52,655 nucleotides of DNA. Origin: Rhodobacter sp. GTDB taxonomy: Bacteria > Pseudomonadota > Alphaproteobacteria > Rhodobacterales > Rhodobacteraceae. The notes under the pieces are model-generated. The model saw only the letters and a program-made list of their open reading frames with translations. It was not told the DNA's origin and searched no databases. Below, piece after piece: positions 17,229 through 26,565 of this stretch. Each line of letters begins with the position of its first letter. Position 1 is the first letter of the stretch. Made by a program: the position numbers and the translations under genes. Location of the stretch: the NCBI GenBank assembly GCA_027487575.1, contig JAIYDJ010000068.1, positions 1 to 52,655 of the forward strand, in the 5' to 3' direction.

Positions 17229-19139
17229 GTGACCAGACCGTCGACCCCGACCCTTGACCGTGTCCGCACCCCCGCCGATCTGCGCGGCATGTCGGATGCC
17301 GACCTGACCCGCGTGGCAGACGAGTTGCGCGCCGAGGTGATTTCGGTGGTGTCGGAAACCGGAGGGCATCTGGGATCGTCGCTGGGCGTCGTCGAGCTGT
17401 CGGTGGCGATTCACGCGGTGTTCAACACCCCGGTGGACAAGCTGATCTGGGACGTGGGCCACCAGTGCTATCCGCACAAGATCCTGACAGGGCGGCGCGA
17501 CCGGATGCGCAGTCTGCGTCAGGAAGGCGGTTTGTCGGGGTTCACCAAGCGCAGCGAAAGCACGTTCGACCCGTTTGGTGCGGCGCATTCCAGCACCTCG
17601 ATCTCGGCGGCGCTGGGGTTTTCGGTGGGGCGCGACATGGGGCAGCCGACGGGCGACGCGATCGCCGTCATCGGGGACGGCGCGATCACCGCCGGAATGG
17701 CCTACGAGGCGATGAACGCCGCTGGCCACCTGAACAAACGCCTGTTCGTGGTGCTGAACGACAATGACATGAGCATCGCGCCGCCTGTGGGGGCGCTGAA
17801 CAAGTATCTGAACGGGTTGTCATCGACCGCACCCTTTGCCGCGCTGCGCGGGATGGCCGAGGGGTTTGAAGCCGCCCTGCCCGGACCGCTGCGCGACGGG
17901 GCACGCCGGGCGCGGCAACTGGTGACGGGAATGCCCGGCGGAGGGACGCTGTTCGAAGAGTTGGGGTTCACCTACATCGGTCCGGTCGACGGACATGACA
18001 TGCCGGTGCTGCTGGCCACCCTGCGCGCGGCCAAGGCGCGCGCGCAGGGTCCGGTGATGATTCATGCGGTAACGGTGAAGGGCAAGGGGTATGCCCCGGC
18101 CGAATCCTCGGCCGACAAGTATCATGGCGTGGCAAAGTTCGATGTGCTGTCGGGCCTGCAGGCCAAGTCCCGGTCGAACGCGCCTGCCTATACGGCGGTT
18201 TTCGGGCAGACCCTGACCGACGAGGCGGCGCGGGACGGGCGGATCGTCGGGGTCACGGCGGCGATGCCGTCGGGGACCGGTCTCGACATCATGGCGCAAC
18301 GGTTTCCGGGGCGGGTGTTCGACGTGGGCATCGCGGAACAGCACGGCGTGACGTTTGCCGCCGGGATGGCCGCGTCGGGGCTGAAGCCGTTCGTTGCGAT
18401 CTATTCCACCTTCCTGCAACGCGGCTATGACCAGATCGTGCACGATGTGGCCTTGCAGGGGTTGCCGGTGCGGTTCGCCATCGACCGTGCTGGGCTGGTC
18501 GGGGCCGATGGGGCGACCCATGCCGGGTGTTTCGACGTGGGGTATCTGGCGTCGCTGCCCGGTTTTGTGGTGATGGCGGCGGGGGACGAGGCCGAACTGG
18601 TCGATATGGTGGCGACGGCCGCAGGCTATGATGCGGGACCGATCTCGTTCCGCTATCCGCGCGGCGAGGGCGTGGGGGTTGCCATGCCGGAACGGGGCCG
18701 GATGCTGGAAATCGGCCGGGGCCGGGTGATGCGCGAAGGCACACGGGTGGCCCTGCTGTCGTTCGGCGCGCATCTGTCGGAATGTCTGCTGGCGGCCGAG
18801 GCGCTGGCCTCGCAGGGGGTGTCGGTGACGGTCGCCGACGCGCGGTTCGCAAAACCGCTGGACACCGGCCTGATCGCGCAACTGGCCCGCCATCACGAGG
18901 CGATCATCACGGTCGAACAGGGCGCGGTCGGGGGATTCGGCGCGATGGTGCTGCACCACATGGCGAATGCCGGTCTGCTGGATGGCGGGGTGAAGGTGCG
19001 GACGATGACCCTGCCCGACCGGTTCATCGAACAGGCGAGCCCGGCGGCGATGTATGCCGATGCCGGACTGACGGCGGCCGACATCCAGGCAACGGTGCTG
19101 CGCACGCTGGGCGTCGGGATGATCGCCGCACGGGGCTGA
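17229..19139 (+). CDS. dxs: 1-deoxy-D-xylulose-5-phosphate synthase Dxs
   Basis: Dxs is the thiamine-diphosphate enzyme that joins pyruvate and glyceraldehyde 3-phosphate, the entry step of the MEP isoprenoid pathway that feeds carotenoids, the chlorophyll tail and quinones. The protein is 636 residues from a GTG ([20 protein letters not shown]). It shows [13 protein letters not shown], the ThDP/Mg motif GDGAITAG with NDNDMSI, and the transketolase-type central part [20 protein letters not shown] precedes the start. A copy after the puf operon is usual in Rhodobacter. It converges with cycA. Confidence 0.96.
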   Translation: MTRPSTPTLDRVRTPADLRGMSDADLTRVADELRAEVISVVSETGGHLGSSLGVVELSVAIHAVFNTPVDKLIWDVGHQCYPHKILTGRRDRMRSLRQEGGLSGFTKRSESTFDPFGAAHSSTSISAALGFSVGRDMGQPTGDAIAVIGDGAITAGMAYEAMNAAGHLNKRLFVVLNDNDMSIAPPVGALNKYLNGLSSTAPFAALRGMAEGFEAALPGPLRDGARRARQLVTGMPGGGTLFEELGFTYIGPVDGHDMPVLLATLRAAKARAQGPVMIHAVTVKGKGYAPAESSADKYHGVAKFDVLSGLQAKSRSNAPAYTAVFGQTLTDEAARDGRIVGVTAAMPSGTGLDIMAQRFPGRVFDVGIAEQHGVTFAAGMAASGLKPFVAIYSTFLQRGYDQIVHDVALQGLPVRFAIDRAGLVGADGATHAGCFDVGYLASLPGFVVMAAGDEAELVDMVATAAGYDAGPISFRYPRGEGVGVAMPERGRMLEIGRGRVMREGTRVALLSFGAHLSECLLAAEALASQGVSVTVADARFAKPLDTGLIAQLARHHEAIITVEQGAVGGFGAMVLHHMANAGLLDGGVKVRTMTLPDRFIEQASPAAMYADAGLTAADIQATVLRTLGVGMIAARG

Positions 19140-19156
19140 CCCAGACTGTTGCCATG

Positions 19157-19185
19157 AAAAAGGCCCGCCGTGCGGCGGGCCTTTT
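19157..19185. terminator. Bidirectional terminator between dxs and cycA
   Basis: GGCCCGCC and GGCGGGCC form an 8-bp stem with the loop GTGC, extended by A-T pairs, flanked by an A-run on the left and TTTT on the right. It can stop transcription from dxs (rightward) and from cycA (leftward). Confidence 0.85.
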
Positions 19186-19208
19186 CGCATCCGGAAAAAC
19201 GGATCGGA

Positions 19209-19673
19209 TCAGTTGGTGACGGCGGGCGCGGCTGCCGGATCGGCCGGTGCCGCTGCGGGCGCAAGCGACGCGATGTAGGCCACGACGTCAGCCGCCTTGA
19301 CCGGGTCCTTGACCTGGAACTGCATCTTGCCTTTGGCGCTCTTGTCGTTCAGCGTCGTCTTCAGGAAGTTGGACGGGTTCTGCACGTATTCGGTCAGCGT
19401 CGCCGCATCCCACACCAGACCGGCAGCCCCGGCGGCGATCATGTCTTCGCCGTACTTGAAGTCGGGATAGGAGCCTGCGACACGGCCGACAACGCCGTAA
19501 AGGTTCGGGCCGGTCTTTGCAGCCTTGCCGGCAAGCACGTTGCCGTCGGCATCGGCCACGACATGGCAGGTCTGGCACTGCTTGAAGACCGCCTCGCCGG
19601 CGGCGGGATCACCCTGCGCGAAGGCAGGAGCGCCAGTGGCGAGAAGGGCGAGAAGGGTAAGTTTCAGTTTCAT
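19209..19673 (-). CDS. cycA: Cytochrome c2 CycA
   Basis: Cytochrome c2 is the soluble periplasmic carrier that brings electrons from the bc1 complex to the oxidised reaction centre. The 154-residue precursor has a signal peptide ending AFA (cleavage after about residue 19), the heme site CQTCH (C33, C36, H37) and a likely axial methionine at M117 (AKGKMQF). An alanine/proline-rich tail is unusual in length. The start at 19673 has GGAGG upstream; a frame extension to 19706 would spoil the signal peptide. It follows hemA by 68 bases on the same strand, and with no pufC here it is the likely direct donor. Confidence 0.92.
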   Translation of the reverse strand: MKLKLTLLALLATGAPAFAQGDPAAGEAVFKQCQTCHVVADADGNVLAGKAAKTGPNLYGVVGRVAGSYPDFKYGEDMIAAGAAGLVWDAATLTEYVQNPSNFLKTTLNDKSAKGKMQFQVKDPVKAADVVAYIASLAPAAAPADPAAAPAVTN

Positions 19674-19741
19674 GGTGTCCTCCACGGATATTCTATCCAG
19701 ATACATAGACCCTGCGGCCAGATTTGCGAGTCACATTTACC

Positions 19742-20953
19742 TTATGCAACCGCATGGGCAAGGGCACACCGCTGCCACAGGGCCGACAGGGCGCTTACCA
19801 GATGGTCGATATCCGCGTCGGAATGGAAGGGCGACGGGGTGATGCGCAACCGCTCGGTTCCCTTGGCGACGGTGGGATAGTTGATCGGCTGCACGTAGAT
19901 GCCCCAGTCCTTCATCAGGATGTCGCTGATCATCCGGCATTTCACCGGATCGCCGATCATCACCGGAATGATGTGGCTGTCGTTCTGCATGTGCGGAATC
20001 CCGGCACGGTCGAGTTTCGCGCGCAGTTTCGCCACCTGGGCCTGCTGACGCGCGCGCTCGAAGGAGCTGGCCTTGAGATGCTGGATCGAGGCAGTCGCGG
20101 CGGCGGCGATGGCGGGGGGCAGCGCGGTGGTGAAGATGAAGCCGCTGGCAAAGCTGCGGATGAAGTCGCACAGCGGGGCCGAGCCGGTGATATAGCCGCC
20201 GACGACGCCGTAGGCCTTGCCCAGCGTGCCTTCGATCAGGTCGATCTTGTCGGCCAGCCCCTCACGTTCGCTGACCCCGCCGCCGTGCGGGCCGTACATG
20301 CCCACGGCGTGCACCTCGTCGATATAGGTCATGGCGCCATGGGCCTTCGCCACTTCGACGATTTCCTTGATCGGAGAGATGTCGCCGTCCATCGAGTAGA
20401 CGGATTCGAAGGCCACGATCTTGGGCCGGTCGCCCACGGCCTTCAGCTTGCGGTCCAGATCGCGCCAGTCGTTGTGTCGCCAGATCACCTTGTCGGCGCG
20501 GGAATGGCGGACACCTTCGATCATCGACGCATGGTTGCCGGCATCCGACAGGATGACCACTCCCGGAATGCGCGAGCCAAGCGTCGACAGCGCCGCCCAG
20601 TTGGACACATAGCCAGAGGTGAACAGAAGCGCCGCATCCTTGCCGTGCAGGTCGGCCAGTTCGGCCTCCAGCAGCAGGTGGTGGTGGTTGGTGCCAGAGA
20701 TGTTGCGCGTGCCCCCCGCCCCGGTGCCGCAAGCCTGCACGGTGTCGACCATCGCCTTGACCACATCCGGGTGCTGGCCCATGCCTAGATAATCATTGCT
20801 GCACCACACGGTGATGTCGGTCACCTCGCCGTCCTTGTGGTTGGACGCGCGCGGAAATTCGCCGCGCTTGCGTTCAAGTTCGGCAAAGGTGCGGTAATTG
20901 CCTTCAGACTTCAATGTCTCGATCTGGTCGCGGAAAAGCTGGTCAAAGTCCAT
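19742..20953 (-). CDS. hemA: 5-aminolevulinate synthase HemA
   Basis: HemA condenses glycine and succinyl-CoA to 5-aminolevulinate, the first step of tetrapyrrole synthesis in alphaproteobacteria. The 403-residue protein is a PLP alpha-oxoamine synthase with [16 protein letters not shown] near residue 77, the PLP-binding aspartate region [10 protein letters not shown] (212-221), and the Schiff-base lysine K246 in [12 protein letters not shown] seven bases before the ATG supports this start over one two codons upstream. It overlaps puhE by 11 bases, tying precursor supply to reaction-centre assembly genes. Confidence 0.96.
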   Translation of the reverse strand: MDFDQLFRDQIETLKSEGNYRTFAELERKRGEFPRASNHKDGEVTDITVWCSNDYLGMGQHPDVVKAMVDTVQACGTGAGGTRNISGTNHHHLLLEAELADLHGKDAALLFTSGYVSNWAALSTLGSRIPGVVILSDAGNHASMIEGVRHSRADKVIWRHNDWRDLDRKLKAVGDRPKIVAFESVYSMDGDISPIKEIVEVAKAHGAMTYIDEVHAVGMYGPHGGGVSEREGLADKIDLIEGTLGKAYGVVGGYITGSAPLCDFIRSFASGFIFTTALPPAIAAAATASIQHLKASSFERARQQAQVAKLRAKLDRAGIPHMQNDSHIIPVMIGDPVKCRMISDILMKDWGIYVQPINYPTVAKGTERLRITPSPFHSDADIDHLVSALSALWQRCALAHAVA

Positions 20954-21776
20954 TGGCATCCTCGTGCAGGCTTGCTTTGTGCTGGCTGTTGGATTTCGCG
21001 GCGGGAAGCATCCAGCGCCACAGTTTTTCATCGGGAAGCGGCAGGACCATGAACCAGTGTTCCAGAAGGGCCAGCGCGCAAAGGCAGGTCAGAAGGGCGA
21101 AACCGGTGCTGGCACCGGAGGTGGCGGCGGTCAGCGTCTGTTCCAGCAAAAGCGCCGTTCCCGCCGACAGTGCGGTGACCGACAGCGGAAACAGCGGGTT
21201 CATCCGGGCAAAGCGGAAGTGGCTGGGCAGGTGGCGCAAGGGCCGCGGCAGGAACTGGGTGTTGATGCGCGGCACGCCAAGGAACAGGTTGAACTTGGCC
21301 GAGATGCGCGCGGCGAACAGCAATGCGAAGGTGTAGAAGGCAAAGGGGTTGTCAGCCTGCCGGCTGACGGCAGAAAGGACCACCAGCGTCGCGATGAGCG
21401 CGGTTTCATGCCAGGCGATGGTGCCGACCGCGCGCCAGAACCGGTCTGCCGGGGCCGCGAAGGGCGGGCAGGGTTCAAGGTTCGGGCCGGTGACCACTCC
21501 CGAGAGGAAGGCCAGTTCGATCCAGCCCCACAGCGCAAGGGTTCCGACAAACCCCAGGTAGGTGCCGTTCGCCGAAGGGTCGGACAGGGACGCATGCACC
21601 AGCGCAGCACCCGCCGCGAACACCGGCAGCCCAAGGACCACCGACATGAGGTGGGCGTCACGGTTGCCGCCGAGATAGCTGTTGTCGGCCACCCGGACAC
21701 GCCACAGGATTGCCCCGGTGAAGAACCACCAGGCGAACATTGCAATTCCTGCGGCGTGCCACGGGTTGTCGGTCAT
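20943..21776 (-). CDS. puhE: PuhE, photosynthetic complex assembly membrane protein
   Basis: PuhE (DUF3623 family) is an integral membrane protein encoded near puhA in purple bacteria; in R. capsulatus its loss alters bacteriochlorophyll levels and the growth of photosynthetic cells. The protein is 277 residues with about seven hydrophobic helices, and it contains family stretches such as [22 protein letters not shown] and [17 protein letters not shown]. It starts 28 bases after acsF ends and overlaps the hemA start. The biochemical role remains unclear. Confidence 0.9.
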   Translation of the reverse strand: MTDNPWHAAGIAMFAWWFFTGAILWRVRVADNSYLGGNRDAHLMSVVLGLPVFAAGAALVHASLSDPSANGTYLGFVGTLALWGWIELAFLSGVVTGPNLEPCPPFAAPADRFWRAVGTIAWHETALIATLVVLSAVSRQADNPFAFYTFALLFAARISAKFNLFLGVPRINTQFLPRPLRHLPSHFRFARMNPLFPLSVTALSAGTALLLEQTLTAATSGASTGFALLTCLCALALLEHWFMVLPLPDEKLWRWMLPAAKSNSQHKASLHEDANGL

Positions 21777-21804
21777 GGGCGGCTGCCCCTGATGGAAGGC
21801 TGGC

Positions 21805-22908
21805 TCAATAGCTCGGCTCCAGCCGGACATTCGCGGGCGGCGTGTTGCGTTTCACCGGGATCAGGTACAGCGAGACAAAGGCCAGACCGGCCCTGACTGC
21901 CGCCGTCTTCTTGCCGACCCAGCCGCCGAAGCCACCGCGCTTCTGCGCTGCGTCCATCGCGATGAAGGCATCGCGCATCCGGCGCAGGTTGGGCTGCCAG
22001 CGCGGGTGGTCGATGTCGACCTCGATCGGGAAGATCTGCCGCGCGATTTCGGACGTCGTGCGGAACACCTTCTGGTCGTACCATTCGACATCCACACCCA
22101 GCGCCTTGTGGAATTCGGGGCGCTGGTGGTCGCGGACGTACATCGTCGAATAGACGGCCGTCAGGAAGAACCGGATCCACAGCTTGTTGACCCAGGTTGT
22201 GGTCAGCTTCGGATCGGTGCGCATCAGCAGGGCAAACGCCTCGCCATGGCTGAACTCGTCGTTGCACCATTCGCGGAACCACTTGAAGATCGGGTGGAAC
22301 CGCTTGTCGGGGTTCTGTTCAAGGTGGCGGAAGATGGTGATGTAGCGGGCGTAGCCGATCTTTTCCGACAGGTAGGTGGCGTAGTAGATGAACTTGGGCT
22401 GGAAGTAGGTGTATTTCTTGGCCTTGGTCAGAAAGCCCAGGTTCACCGCCACCCCCGCCTCGCGCAGGGCGTCGTTGATGAAACCGGCGTGACGGGCTTC
22501 GTCGCGCGACATGTAGCTGAACAGCTCGCAGATGTCGGGGTTCGATCCGCGGCGCTTCATTTCCTTGTAAAGCACGCAACCCGAGAATTCGGCAGTGCAG
22601 GACGACACCAGAAAGTCGATGAATTCGCGGCGCAGCGGCGTGGGCATGTTCGCCCAGTCGGCATCCCACTCGGCGTTCTTCTTGAAGTGGCCCTTGTTCG
22701 GGTCGGACTTCATCTGCGCGATCAGCTTGTCCCATTCGGGGCGCACGGAAGATACGTCGATCTTGTCCATCTCGTCGAAGTCGGTGGTGTAGAAGCGCGG
22801 GTTCAGAAGCGTCGTTTCGGTCGCCATCGCCGTGGTGTCGACGGTGGGTTCCTCGATCAGGTCGGCTTCGGGATGTTCGGGGTACAGGTCGAGCGGTGTC
22901 GCGTTCAC
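21805..22908 (-). CDS. acsF: Aerobic Mg-protoporphyrin monomethyl ester cyclase AcsF
   Basis: AcsF is the diiron, oxygen-dependent enzyme that forms the isocyclic ring E of chlorophylls. The 367-residue protein has the expected iron-ligand motifs: glutamate in CTAEFSGCVLYKE, the DEARHAGF motif and the second DEFSHGEAF motif. The start is a GTG whose last bases overlap the stop of the preceding gene (GTGA), with GAGGTGA as ribosome site. An internal ATG before ATETTLLNPRFYT is an alternative start. The window also codes the oxygen-independent cyclase BchE, so both routes are available. Confidence 0.95.
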   Translation of the reverse strand: MNATPLDLYPEHPEADLIEEPTVDTTAMATETTLLNPRFYTTDFDEMDKIDVSSVRPEWDKLIAQMKSDPNKGHFKKNAEWDADWANMPTPLRREFIDFLVSSCTAEFSGCVLYKEMKRRGSNPDICELFSYMSRDEARHAGFINDALREAGVAVNLGFLTKAKKYTYFQPKFIYYATYLSEKIGYARYITIFRHLEQNPDKRFHPIFKWFREWCNDEFSHGEAFALLMRTDPKLTTTWVNKLWIRFFLTAVYSTMYVRDHQRPEFHKALGVDVEWYDQKVFRTTSEIARQIFPIEVDIDHPRWQPNLRRMRDAFIAMDAAQKRGGFGGWVGKKTAAVRAGLAFVSLYLIPVKRNTPPANVRLEPSY

Positions 22909-23201
22909 AGGGTCACCTCGTCCGAGAAAGAAAATTCGCACAGTTCCATGAAGCCGAAATTGCCGGTCATCCGGGTCCAGAGGCGTTCAAGGGGTGTGGC
23001 GCGGGTGATTGTGGCCGTGCGGTCTTCGATGATCAGCTCGCCATAGGCAGCCTCGATCGGCTTGCCGTGCACCAGAACTTCGTCGCCGGGGTAGACAACC
23101 GCGCCGTTGTTGAAGCGGACATGGGCGTGCAGGCTTTCAAAGCGGTGGCTGACTTCGACCGTGCAGGGCACCTGTTCGGCCGTCTTGGTAAAGATTCCCA
23201 T
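22905..23201 (-). CDS. Conserved-position small protein between puhC and acsF, function unknown
   Basis: This 98-residue frame begins MGIFTKTAEQVPCTVEVSHRF, has no signal peptide or membrane helix, and is rich in beta-type sequence (HAHVRFNNGAVVYPGDEVLVHG) followed by ATITRATPLERLWTR. I recall an unnamed small gene at this place in other Rhodobacteraceae photosynthesis clusters, but I cannot assign a function. It is embedded between puhC and acsF, overlapping acsF by four bases, with AAGGGAAC as ribosome site. It could be a partner or assembly factor for AcsF, or it could belong with the puh assembly genes; this is inference from position only. Confidence 0.8.
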   Translation of the reverse strand: MGIFTKTAEQVPCTVEVSHRFESLHAHVRFNNGAVVYPGDEVLVHGKPIEAAYGELIIEDRTATITRATPLERLWTRMTGNFGFMELCEFSFSDEVTL

Positions 23202-23225
23202 GATGGTTCCCTTTTTTCGTTGGCA

Positions 23226-23684
23226 TTATTGCGACATGAGCCGTTCGAATGCGGCCCTGTTGTCTTTGCCGAAGGCGCCGAGTTCGGCGCTCCAGCCCGT
23301 GTAGTCGTCATGTGCAGTCAAGCGACCATTTGCGTACTCCACAATACGCAATGGCAGCAGTTTATCGACCCCCTTGACGAACCGCGCGCGTTCATTCGCG
23401 TTCTGGATCACCGTGATGAAGCCGCCGTGCGGGAGGTCGAGAAGGACCTTGCCCGTTTCGTCTAGGACTGTCACGGCCTGTGCGCCGCCGCCCTGCAGGA
23501 TGATGGTGCGTTCCGCGACGATTTCCGCCGGTTTCGGAACCCCAACGCGGTCGCGGCCGCTGACGACCGAGAAAACCACCACGGCCAGCGAAGCAAGAAC
23601 CAGAAGCAGCATCGCCTTCAAAAGGACCGCGGGGATCATGTCCGGATCGCTGCTGCGCATGGTGGGGTTCGGATGTGCGGGCAT
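23226..23684 (-). CDS. puhC: PuhC, photosynthetic complex assembly protein
   Basis: PuhC is a membrane-anchored protein needed for normal amounts of the reaction centre-LH1 core in R. capsulatus. This 152-residue protein has one N-terminal transmembrane helix (LLKAMLLLVLASLAVVVFSVV, about residues 21-41) and a soluble, probably periplasmic domain with GGFITVIQNANERARFVKGV and DDYTGWSAELGAFG. Size, topology and the place after puhB agree with the family. Confidence 0.9.
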   Translation of the reverse strand: MPAHPNPTMRSSDPDMIPAVLLKAMLLLVLASLAVVVFSVVSGRDRVGVPKPAEIVAERTIILQGGGAQAVTVLDETGKVLLDLPHGGFITVIQNANERARFVKGVDKLLPLRIVEYANGRLTAHDDYTGWSAELGAFGKDNRAAFERLMSQ

Positions 23685-23693
23685 AAGTCTCTC

Positions 23694-24326
23694 CTATTCG
23701 GCGGCGACGGCCATGGCCGTCGGCTGACGGGTGACGACGGGCTGGCTGACGCGGGCGTCGGCCGCCTCTGCCAGCATCTGAGCCACACGGGCCGCATCCG
23801 GTATGCACCGCAGCGCCGGTTGGGTGCGCGACAGATGCCAGGGGCGGACATGCGGCCAGCAGACCAGATAGGCCAGCCGGGTATCGCCCATGGTTTCCAG
23901 CGCGATCGTTCCGGTTCCCCGGCGTTTCAGATCAAGGCTGGCATTGGCGATCTGGGTGAACGGCAGGTTCAGCGTGACGGTCAGCGCAGCCCCGATCCGC
24001 ATGGCGATGCGGGCGGTCGTCAGGGTGTAGACCGTCGTGCGGGAGTAAAGATGCGCGATGCCCAGCAGGATCGCGCAGGTTACGACACCGATGGCAAGAT
24101 AGGGCAGCATCAGCGCGACCGCCGAACCGACCGACCCGTCGCCCGCGGCCCAGACCCGCCAGACCGCCAGCAGGACAAAGTACCCGGCGACCCACCACAG
24201 CCCCAAAGCCTCTTGCGCAAGGGCAAGCGTATCCGGTCGCCCCTGCCACAGAACCTGTTCGCCTTTTGGCGGCGCCTCGGGCAGACCGGGCACCGGCTCC
24301 ATTGCGAAATCGTCATGGTCGCTCAT
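23694..24326 (-). CDS. puhB: PuhB, reaction centre assembly factor
   Basis: PuhB is a membrane protein that aids assembly of the reaction centre in Rhodobacter. The 210-residue protein has the N-terminal motif GEQVLWQGRPD, typical of PH-like membrane domains, then three hydrophobic helices and the stretch TTVYTLTTARIAMRIG with FTQIANASLDLKRRG. It lies between puhA and puhC with short gaps, consistent with one transcript. Confidence 0.92.
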   Translation of the reverse strand: MSDHDDFAMEPVPGLPEAPPKGEQVLWQGRPDTLALAQEALGLWWVAGYFVLLAVWRVWAAGDGSVGSAVALMLPYLAIGVVTCAILLGIAHLYSRTTVYTLTTARIAMRIGAALTVTLNLPFTQIANASLDLKRRGTGTIALETMGDTRLAYLVCWPHVRPWHLSRTQPALRCIPDAARVAQMLAEAADARVSQPVVTRQPTAMAVAAE

Positions 24327-24348
24327 CGCGGCCCTCCTGGATGCGCGG

Positions 24349-25107
24349 TCAATAACCGCTCTTGCGTTTGTCGGCGGCGTACATCGTGCCCCCGGCGTAG
24401 TAGGCCATGATCTTGTCTTCCTCGAGCAGCGTCACCTCGGCCGGGGACTTGATCGTCGGCACCGATTCGAACATGTCCGAGGTGATCGAGCGGATGCGCA
24501 CCCGGTCGTCCCAGACGCGGACCATCGTCATCGGAACCAGACGCTTCGACCCCGAGTTCAGGTCAAGTTCCAGATAGCGGATCATCTGTTCGGGGACGTC
24601 GACCCACAGTTCGGAAACCCGGCCCACAACCTCCTGATCGCCGGCCTGCACCGGCAGGCCGCGCGGGTCGCGCCCGGCGCTGACGATGAACCCAGGCGCG
24701 TTCGACATCGGCTTGATCTTGTTGTGGCCGTGGCCGTCCAGTTCGGGGATGTCGCGGCGCGGGGCCCAGGCGGCGGGACCGACACCGTCCAGCATCGGAT
24801 TTCCGGTCGGCAGATGGGGATAGCCTTCCGATGTGGCGCTGCGGGTCAGGGCCAGTTCACGCTTTTCACGCTGGCCATTGGGCACGGTCACGTCGCCACG
24901 GCCATGCGGCAACTGGAAGGTCTTGGGGCCGGGCAGCGGAAACGGACCCTGGTTCGGGGCGGGTTCGCCGTCTTCGGTTTCCAGCGGATAGCCTTCGCGC
25001 ATGTTCTCGCGCTGCAGATAGAAGATCAGGAAGGCAAAAAAGGCCCAGAACAGCCAGATGGACAGGCTTGCGAGGTCGAAATTGCCGAAGAACGTAACAC
25101 CAACCAT
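24349..25107 (-). CDS. puhA: Photosynthetic reaction centre H subunit PuhA
   Basis: PuhA caps the cytoplasmic side of the reaction centre and shapes the proton path to QB. The protein is 252 residues with a single N-terminal transmembrane helix (about residues 12-32, [20 protein letters not shown]), the YPLETEDG stretch, and the cytoplasmic barrel with [13 protein letters not shown] and [15 protein letters not shown]. All regions of a full-length H subunit are present. It follows lhaA closely in the long bch-puh operon. Confidence 0.97.
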   Translation of the reverse strand: MVGVTFFGNFDLASLSIWLFWAFFAFLIFYLQRENMREGYPLETEDGEPAPNQGPFPLPGPKTFQLPHGRGDVTVPNGQREKRELALTRSATSEGYPHLPTGNPMLDGVGPAAWAPRRDIPELDGHGHNKIKPMSNAPGFIVSAGRDPRGLPVQAGDQEVVGRVSELWVDVPEQMIRYLELDLNSGSKRLVPMTMVRVWDDRVRIRSITSDMFESVPTIKSPAEVTLLEEDKIMAYYAGGTMYAADKRKSGY

Positions 25108-25125
25108 GATTTGTATCCTCGTGGG

Positions 25126-26565
25126 TCAGGTGGGGAAATCAGCGATGCCCACCCGGGCGTCGCTGGAGCGGGATTGCGGGATATGAGGCAGAACCCGCAC
25201 CAGCGGGGCCAGCGCGATCAGCGTGGCAAACAGCACCACGATTTCAAGCTGGTAGACAAAGGCATAGCCGAAGGCGGGGGTGGCAAACACGTCACCGAAC
25301 CCGCCGGACAGCGCAAAGGAGCCGACCGTGTCGCGCAGCGCGCCGCCGATGGCGATGGCAAGGCCTGCCGCGGTGGCCTGCGCCGCACCCCAGGCGCCAA
25401 GGACCAGCCCGCGCCCGGCCGTGCCCTGTTCGGGCAGCGCCATCGCGGCTGTCAGCGTGGACACGGCGAACAGACCGGCCCCGAGGCCGATTGCCACGGC
25501 GCCCGCGTAGAACATCACGGTGGACCCCAACGGGGCCGCGAACATCACGGCCAGAAACGCCGCCACACCCGTCAGCAGCCCGCGGGCCGCCATCCGGTAC
25601 ATGTCGCGGCCCTGCATCAGCCAGCGCCCGGCCAGCACGAACCCGGCCAGCGCGCCCAGCGCGTTGCAGGCGGTCAGCCAGGTGGTGTTGCCGACCGACA
25701 TGCCCAGAATCTCGGCCCCGTAGGGTTCCAGCAGCACGTCCTGCATCTGGAACGCCATCGTGCCCAGCACCACGACCAGCAACAGCCGCCCTGCCACGCC
25801 GCCCGCCATCAGGTCGCGCCAGCCTTCCATGAAGATCGGGCGCACTTCGGCCATCTGGTCGGCGGTCATCGGGCGGACCTTTTCCTGCTTCCACAGCGCC
25901 ACCAGGTTCAGCGCCATGGTGGCCACGGCACAGCCCTGCACCACGCGGACCAGCGTGATCGGGTCGTAGTCGCGCAGCAGCCAGCCCAGCACGACGGCGG
26001 AAACCGCCATGCCGAGCAGGAACATGACATACAGCAGCGCCACCACCCGCGGGCGGGTTTCATCGGTTGCGCGGTCTGACGCCAGCGCAAGCCCGGCGGT
26101 CTGCGTCATGTGCATCCCGATGCCGGTCATCAGAAAGGAAAGCCCGGCCAGCAGTTCGCCCGCCCAGTCCGGCCCCAGATGCTGATCCCCCGACAGCACG
26201 ATCAGCGCGAAGGGCATGATGGCGAGGCCACCGAATTGCCAAAGGCTGCCAAACCACAGATAGGGAATGCGTTTCCACCCGATCCAGCTTTTGTGGTTGT
26301 CGGACTTGTGACCCAGCATCGCGCGGAACGGGGCCGACACGACGGGCAGCGCGATCATCAGGGCGACGACCGATGCGGGGACCGACAGTTCGACGATCAT
26401 GACCCGGTTCAGCGTGCCCAGCAGCAGAACCGCCGCCATGCCGACCGAGACCTGGAACAGCCCCAGCCGCAGCAGTTGCCAGATCGGCAGACCCTCTGAC
26501 GCGGCATCCGCAAAGGGCAGCCACGACATCGGCATTCTGGCGATCTGGGCCTTGCGCAGGATCAT
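25126..26565 (-). CDS. lhaA: LhaA, LH1 assembly protein (PucC/MFS family)
   Basis: LhaA is a twelve-helix membrane protein of the PucC family that is required for assembly of the LH1 antenna and may deliver bacteriochlorophyll. The protein is 479 residues and shows the family stretches LGTLNRVMIVELSVPA, MLGHKSDNHKSWIGWKRIPY and LEPYGAEILGMSVG. The start ATG overlaps the bchM stop by four bases. A second member of the family, orf428, lies between bchG and bchP in this window. Confidence 0.94.
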   Translation of the reverse strand: MILRKAQIARMPMSWLPFADAASEGLPIWQLLRLGLFQVSVGMAAVLLLGTLNRVMIVELSVPASVVALMIALPVVSAPFRAMLGHKSDNHKSWIGWKRIPYLWFGSLWQFGGLAIMPFALIVLSGDQHLGPDWAGELLAGLSFLMTGIGMHMTQTAGLALASDRATDETRPRVVALLYVMFLLGMAVSAVVLGWLLRDYDPITLVRVVQGCAVATMALNLVALWKQEKVRPMTADQMAEVRPIFMEGWRDLMAGGVAGRLLLVVVLGTMAFQMQDVLLEPYGAEILGMSVGNTTWLTACNALGALAGFVLAGRWLMQGRDMYRMAARGLLTGVAAFLAVMFAAPLGSTVMFYAGAVAIGLGAGLFAVSTLTAAMALPEQGTAGRGLVLGAWGAAQATAAGLAIAIGGALRDTVGSFALSGGFGDVFATPAFGYAFVYQLEIVVLFATLIALAPLVRVLPHIPQSRSSDARVGIADFPT

